Shown here: positions 61,884 to 64,000 of the stretch, in pieces | Numbering within the stretch: the first letter of the stretch is position 1 | Layout of the letters: every line of letters starts with the position of its first letter | Origin: Aminobacter aganoensis | GTDB lineage: Bacteria; Pseudomonadota; Alphaproteobacteria; Rhizobiales; Rhizobiaceae | Reading direction: 5' to 3' | DNA length: 64,000 nt | NCBI RefSeq assembly: GCF_014206975.1 | Contig: NZ_JACHOU010000003.1 | Coordinates: forward strand, 496,001 to 560,000 | The notes under the pieces: model-generated | What the model was told of the DNA's origin: nothing | The model's database searches: none | Seen by the model: the letters and a program-made list of their open reading frames with translations, nothing else | Program-made: the position numbers and the translations under genes

Positions 61884-62638
61884 GCGCGCTGCTCGAACTG
61901 CGCGGACTGGGCGTGCGCTACAGCGGCGCTGCGACCGCTGCCCTTGAGGGCGTCGACCTTGCACTTGCCGCCGGCGAACGGCTCGCTGTCATCGGCGAGA
62001 GCGGCTCGGGCAAGAGCACGCTGGCGCGGGCGATAGCTGGTTTGTTGCCACGAACGGCGAGGCTCCATGGCACGATCACATGGCCCGGCCTCGACCATCC
62101 GGCGCGCAACGGCCGCGACATCGGTTTCGTCTTCCAGGACCCCGGATCGAGCCTCGACCCCGTCATGGCTCTCGGCGACCAGGTGGCAGAGGTGGCGCAT
62201 GCCAATCTCGACATGGGCTGGCGCGCAGCACGGCGGCTGGCGGTCGAATTGCTTGACCGGGTCAAGCTGCCCGAGCCGGCTGCCTTGGCGCGGGCCTATG
62301 CGCATCAGCTGTCGGGCGGGCAGAAGCAGCGCGTGGCGATTGCCGCCGCCATCGTGGCGCGCCCGAAGCTTTTGATCGCCGACGAGGCGACGAGCGCGCT
62401 CGACACCATCGTGCAGGCCGAGATCGTGGCGCTGATCCGGGCACTGGTGACCGAGGACGGCATGGCGCTGATCTTCGTCAGCCACGACATCGGGCTTGCC
62501 GCCAACCTCGCCGACCGCATCGCCGTCTTTCGCCATGGCCGCATGGTCGAGCAGGCCACGACGGCCGCGCTGGTGGCTCGTCCGAGGACCGACTACAGCC
62601 GTGCGCTGCTCGTCGCCCATCTGGGGCTGGAGGCATGA
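61880..62638 (+). CDS. peptide ABC transporter ATP-binding protein (DppD-like), second importer
   Basis: A 252-residue ATPase with Walker [24 protein letters not shown], signature LSGGQKQRVAIAAAI, Walker B LLIADEATSALD and switch His VSHDIGL. It lacks most of the C-terminal oligopeptide extension, so it is shorter than its counterpart in the first importer. Start and stop overlap both neighbours. Confidence 0.94.
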   Translation: MSALLELRGLGVRYSGAATAALEGVDLALAAGERLAVIGESGSGKSTLARAIAGLLPRTARLHGTITWPGLDHPARNGRDIGFVFQDPGSSLDPVMALGDQVAEVAHANLDMGWRAARRLAVELLDRVKLPEPAALARAYAHQLSGGQKQRVAIAAAIVARPKLLIADEATSALDTIVQAEIVALIRALVTEDGMALIFVSHDIGLAANLADRIAVFRHGRMVEQATTAALVARPRTDYSRALLVAHLGLEA

Positions 62639-63423
62639 GCGCGCTGCTCGACGTCCAGGGACTGTCGAAACGCTACCGGCGCGGCGACAAGGAGTTCGCC
62701 GCCCTCGACGGCGTCTCGTTCTCGATTGCTTCCGGCGAGACCCTGGCGCTGGTCGGTCCATCAGGCTCGGGCAAGTCGACGGTGGCGCGCATCCTGCTGC
62801 GGCTGGTCGAGCCCGACGGCGGCGGCGCCCGCTTCGACGGCGAGGACCTGCTGGCGCTGCGCGGGGCCGCGTTGCGCGCCATCAGGCCAAAACTGCAGAT
62901 GGTGTTCCAGGATCCACTCGCCGCCTTCAACCCACGCGCCGCGGTGGCCCGGCTGATCGACGACCCGCTGCGCATCCATGGCATCGCCGGCCGGGCGGCC
63001 CGCCCCGGGGCAATTGCGGCGCTGCTCGAACGCGTCGGGCTTGCGCCCGAACTTGCCGGCCGGCGCGTCCACGAAATCTCGGGCGGCCAGCGCCAGCGCG
63101 TGGCGATTGCCCGGGCGATCGCCACGCGGCCACGTCTGATCGTGCTCGACGAGGCGGTGGCCGCACTCGATGTGCTGGTGCGCGGCGACATCTTGCGGCT
63201 GCTCATGGAGTTGCAGGCGGAAGAGGGCATCGCCTATCTGTTCATTTCGCACGACCTCGGTGCCGTCAGGGCGATCGCCCACCGCATCGCCATCATGGAC
63301 GGCGGCCGTGTCGTCGAACAGGGCGAGGCGAGGGCGGTGATCGCCGCACCCGCCTCAGCCATCGGCCGGGCCCTGGTGGCGGCCACGCCGGAACTACCGA
63401 AATTCAGGGAGACCGCCTCGTGA
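62635..63423 (+). CDS. peptide ABC transporter ATP-binding protein (DppF-like), second importer
   Basis: A 262-residue ATPase with Walker A GPSGSGKSTVARI, FQDPLAAFNPRAAV, signature ISGGQRQRVAIARAI, Walker B LIVLDEAVAALD and switch His ISHDLGAV. It completes the second importer. Its stop codon overlaps the GTG start of a hydrolase gene, tying transport to enzymatic processing. Confidence 0.94.
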   Translation: MSALLDVQGLSKRYRRGDKEFAALDGVSFSIASGETLALVGPSGSGKSTVARILLRLVEPDGGGARFDGEDLLALRGAALRAIRPKLQMVFQDPLAAFNPRAAVARLIDDPLRIHGIAGRAARPGAIAALLERVGLAPELAGRRVHEISGGQRQRVAIARAIATRPRLIVLDEAVAALDVLVRGDILRLLMELQAEEGIAYLFISHDLGAVRAIAHRIAIMDGGRVVEQGEARAVIAAPASAIGRALVAATPELPKFRETAS

Positions 63424-63923
63424 CCGAACATGCCGAACGGGCCGAAAGGCTGGCTCTCGAACTCGACTCCGCCTTCCGCAACCGCGCCGACCTCTACCGG
63501 CTGATGCTGGAAGAACTGTCGGCGGAGCTGGGCGAGGCGAAGGCGGAGGAGGTGCTGGTGCGGGCGATCGAGCGGCGCGGCCGCGAGGTGGCGGAGGTAG
63601 CGTTCGCCCGGTTCGGTCCCAACGACGCGCGCGCCATCGGCGAGGCCTTCCTGGCCGTCAGCCCGGATGACGGGCGCATGTACCCCACCGACGTCGAGCG
63701 CAGCGACAGCCACATCGCCTTCAAGGTCAGGCGCTGTCCGCTGAAGGACGCCTGGCTGGCGGCGGGCGTCGCGGAAGGCACGCTGGCGACATTGTGCCGG
63801 ATCGCCGGCGCCTTCGATCGCGGCCTGTTCGAGGCCACCGGCGTGCGCTTCGACAATGTCACCTGGACGCCCGGCCACGGCACCGGATGCTGCCACATCT
63901 GCCTGACCGACAGGGACGCCTGA
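63420..63923 (+). CDS. probable L-2-amino-thiazoline-4-carboxylate hydrolase-family protein
   Basis: A 167-residue protein with RRCPLKDAWLAAGV, RIAGAFDRGLFEATGVRFD and a Cys-rich TWTPGHGTGCCHICL end, which I read as the ATC hydrolase family (PF14196). The founding enzyme opens L-2-amino-thiazoline-4-carboxylate to S-carbamoyl-cysteine, but the family is broad. The start is a GTG within the stop codon of the ATPase gene, so it is translated together with the second importer. The importer may therefore bring in its substrate. Confidence 0.8.
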   Translation: MTEHAERAERLALELDSAFRNRADLYRLMLEELSAELGEAKAEEVLVRAIERRGREVAEVAFARFGPNDARAIGEAFLAVSPDDGRMYPTDVERSDSHIAFKVRRCPLKDAWLAAGVAEGTLATLCRIAGAFDRGLFEATGVRFDNVTWTPGHGTGCCHICLTDRDA

Positions 63924-64000
63924 CACGCTTGCCGCGAGCCGGCCACGCGCCGATGCAACCGTGATGGACTTTCGCCGCTTGCCTGTGCGACGATTCGCCA

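Overview
The window is high-GC DNA from an alphaproteobacterium, most likely of the Rhizobiales (Phyllobacteriaceae, in the range of Mesorhizobium or Aminobacter). This is inferred from the gene content (a minCDE operon with a perfect CtrA-type box, many ABC importers, an MttB-family methyltransferase, rhizobial-style intergenic repeats) and not from any marker gene. No rRNA, tRNA, CRISPR array, IS element or phage gene was seen.

About 0-29 kb is one long catabolic island, nearly all on the + strand. It opens with a YcaC-type hydrolase, a glyoxalase-fold ring-cleaving dioxygenase and an FMN/quinone reductase (a quinone-handling set). A divergent LacI-family repressor follows, facing a five-gene branched-chain-amino-acid-type ABC importer. 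The importer runs directly into a beta-etherase-like glutathione transferase, a hydroxyquinol 1,2-dioxygenase, an SDR, a beta-keto acid cleavage enzyme (BKACE), a zinc-free MDR oxidoreductase, a cupin, a gamma-carbonic-anhydrase/PaaY-like protein and an alpha/beta-hydrolase that lacks its nucleophile. A second unit (aberrant acyl-CoA dehydrogenase, ETF beta, ETF alpha) is preceded by 22-bp-spaced direct repeats typical of AraC sites. An AraC-family gene follows, overlapping a two-subunit molybdenum hydroxylase, then ETF:quinone oxidoreductase, GTP-type PEP carboxykinase and two tandem exported amidohydrolases. Read together: import, aromatic or heteroaromatic ring hydroxylation and opening, CoA-dependent cleavage, electron delivery to quinone, and gluconeogenesis. 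The substrate cannot be named from sequence alone.

29-32 kb holds an MFS exporter with a C-terminal soluble domain, a small monooxygenase-fold protein and a second YcaC-like hydrolase. 32.7-38.6 kb is core: a small unknown gene, minE-minD-minC, an outer-membrane barrel, a truncated GNAT remnant, a HAD phosphatase and pgi.

38.7-49 kb is accessory: a MocR-type regulator with an MttB-family methyltransferase; unknown proteins including an exported Ser/Asn-repeat protein; an ArsR/AHSA1 pair with a readable promoter and operator; GFA and DUF899 proteins; an IlvD/Edd-family sugar-acid dehydratase; and a CoxG-like protein. 49-50 kb is a repeat-rich gap with a perfect 50-bp palindrome.

50-64 kb carries an acyl-CoA synthetase with a 220-residue Ala/Lys/Pro-rich histone-H1-like N-terminal extension. 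Two complete peptide-type ABC importers follow. The second is split by a 143-bp MITE-like inverted repeat and ends with a probable L-2-amino-thiazoline-4-carboxylate hydrolase translationally coupled to its ATPase.
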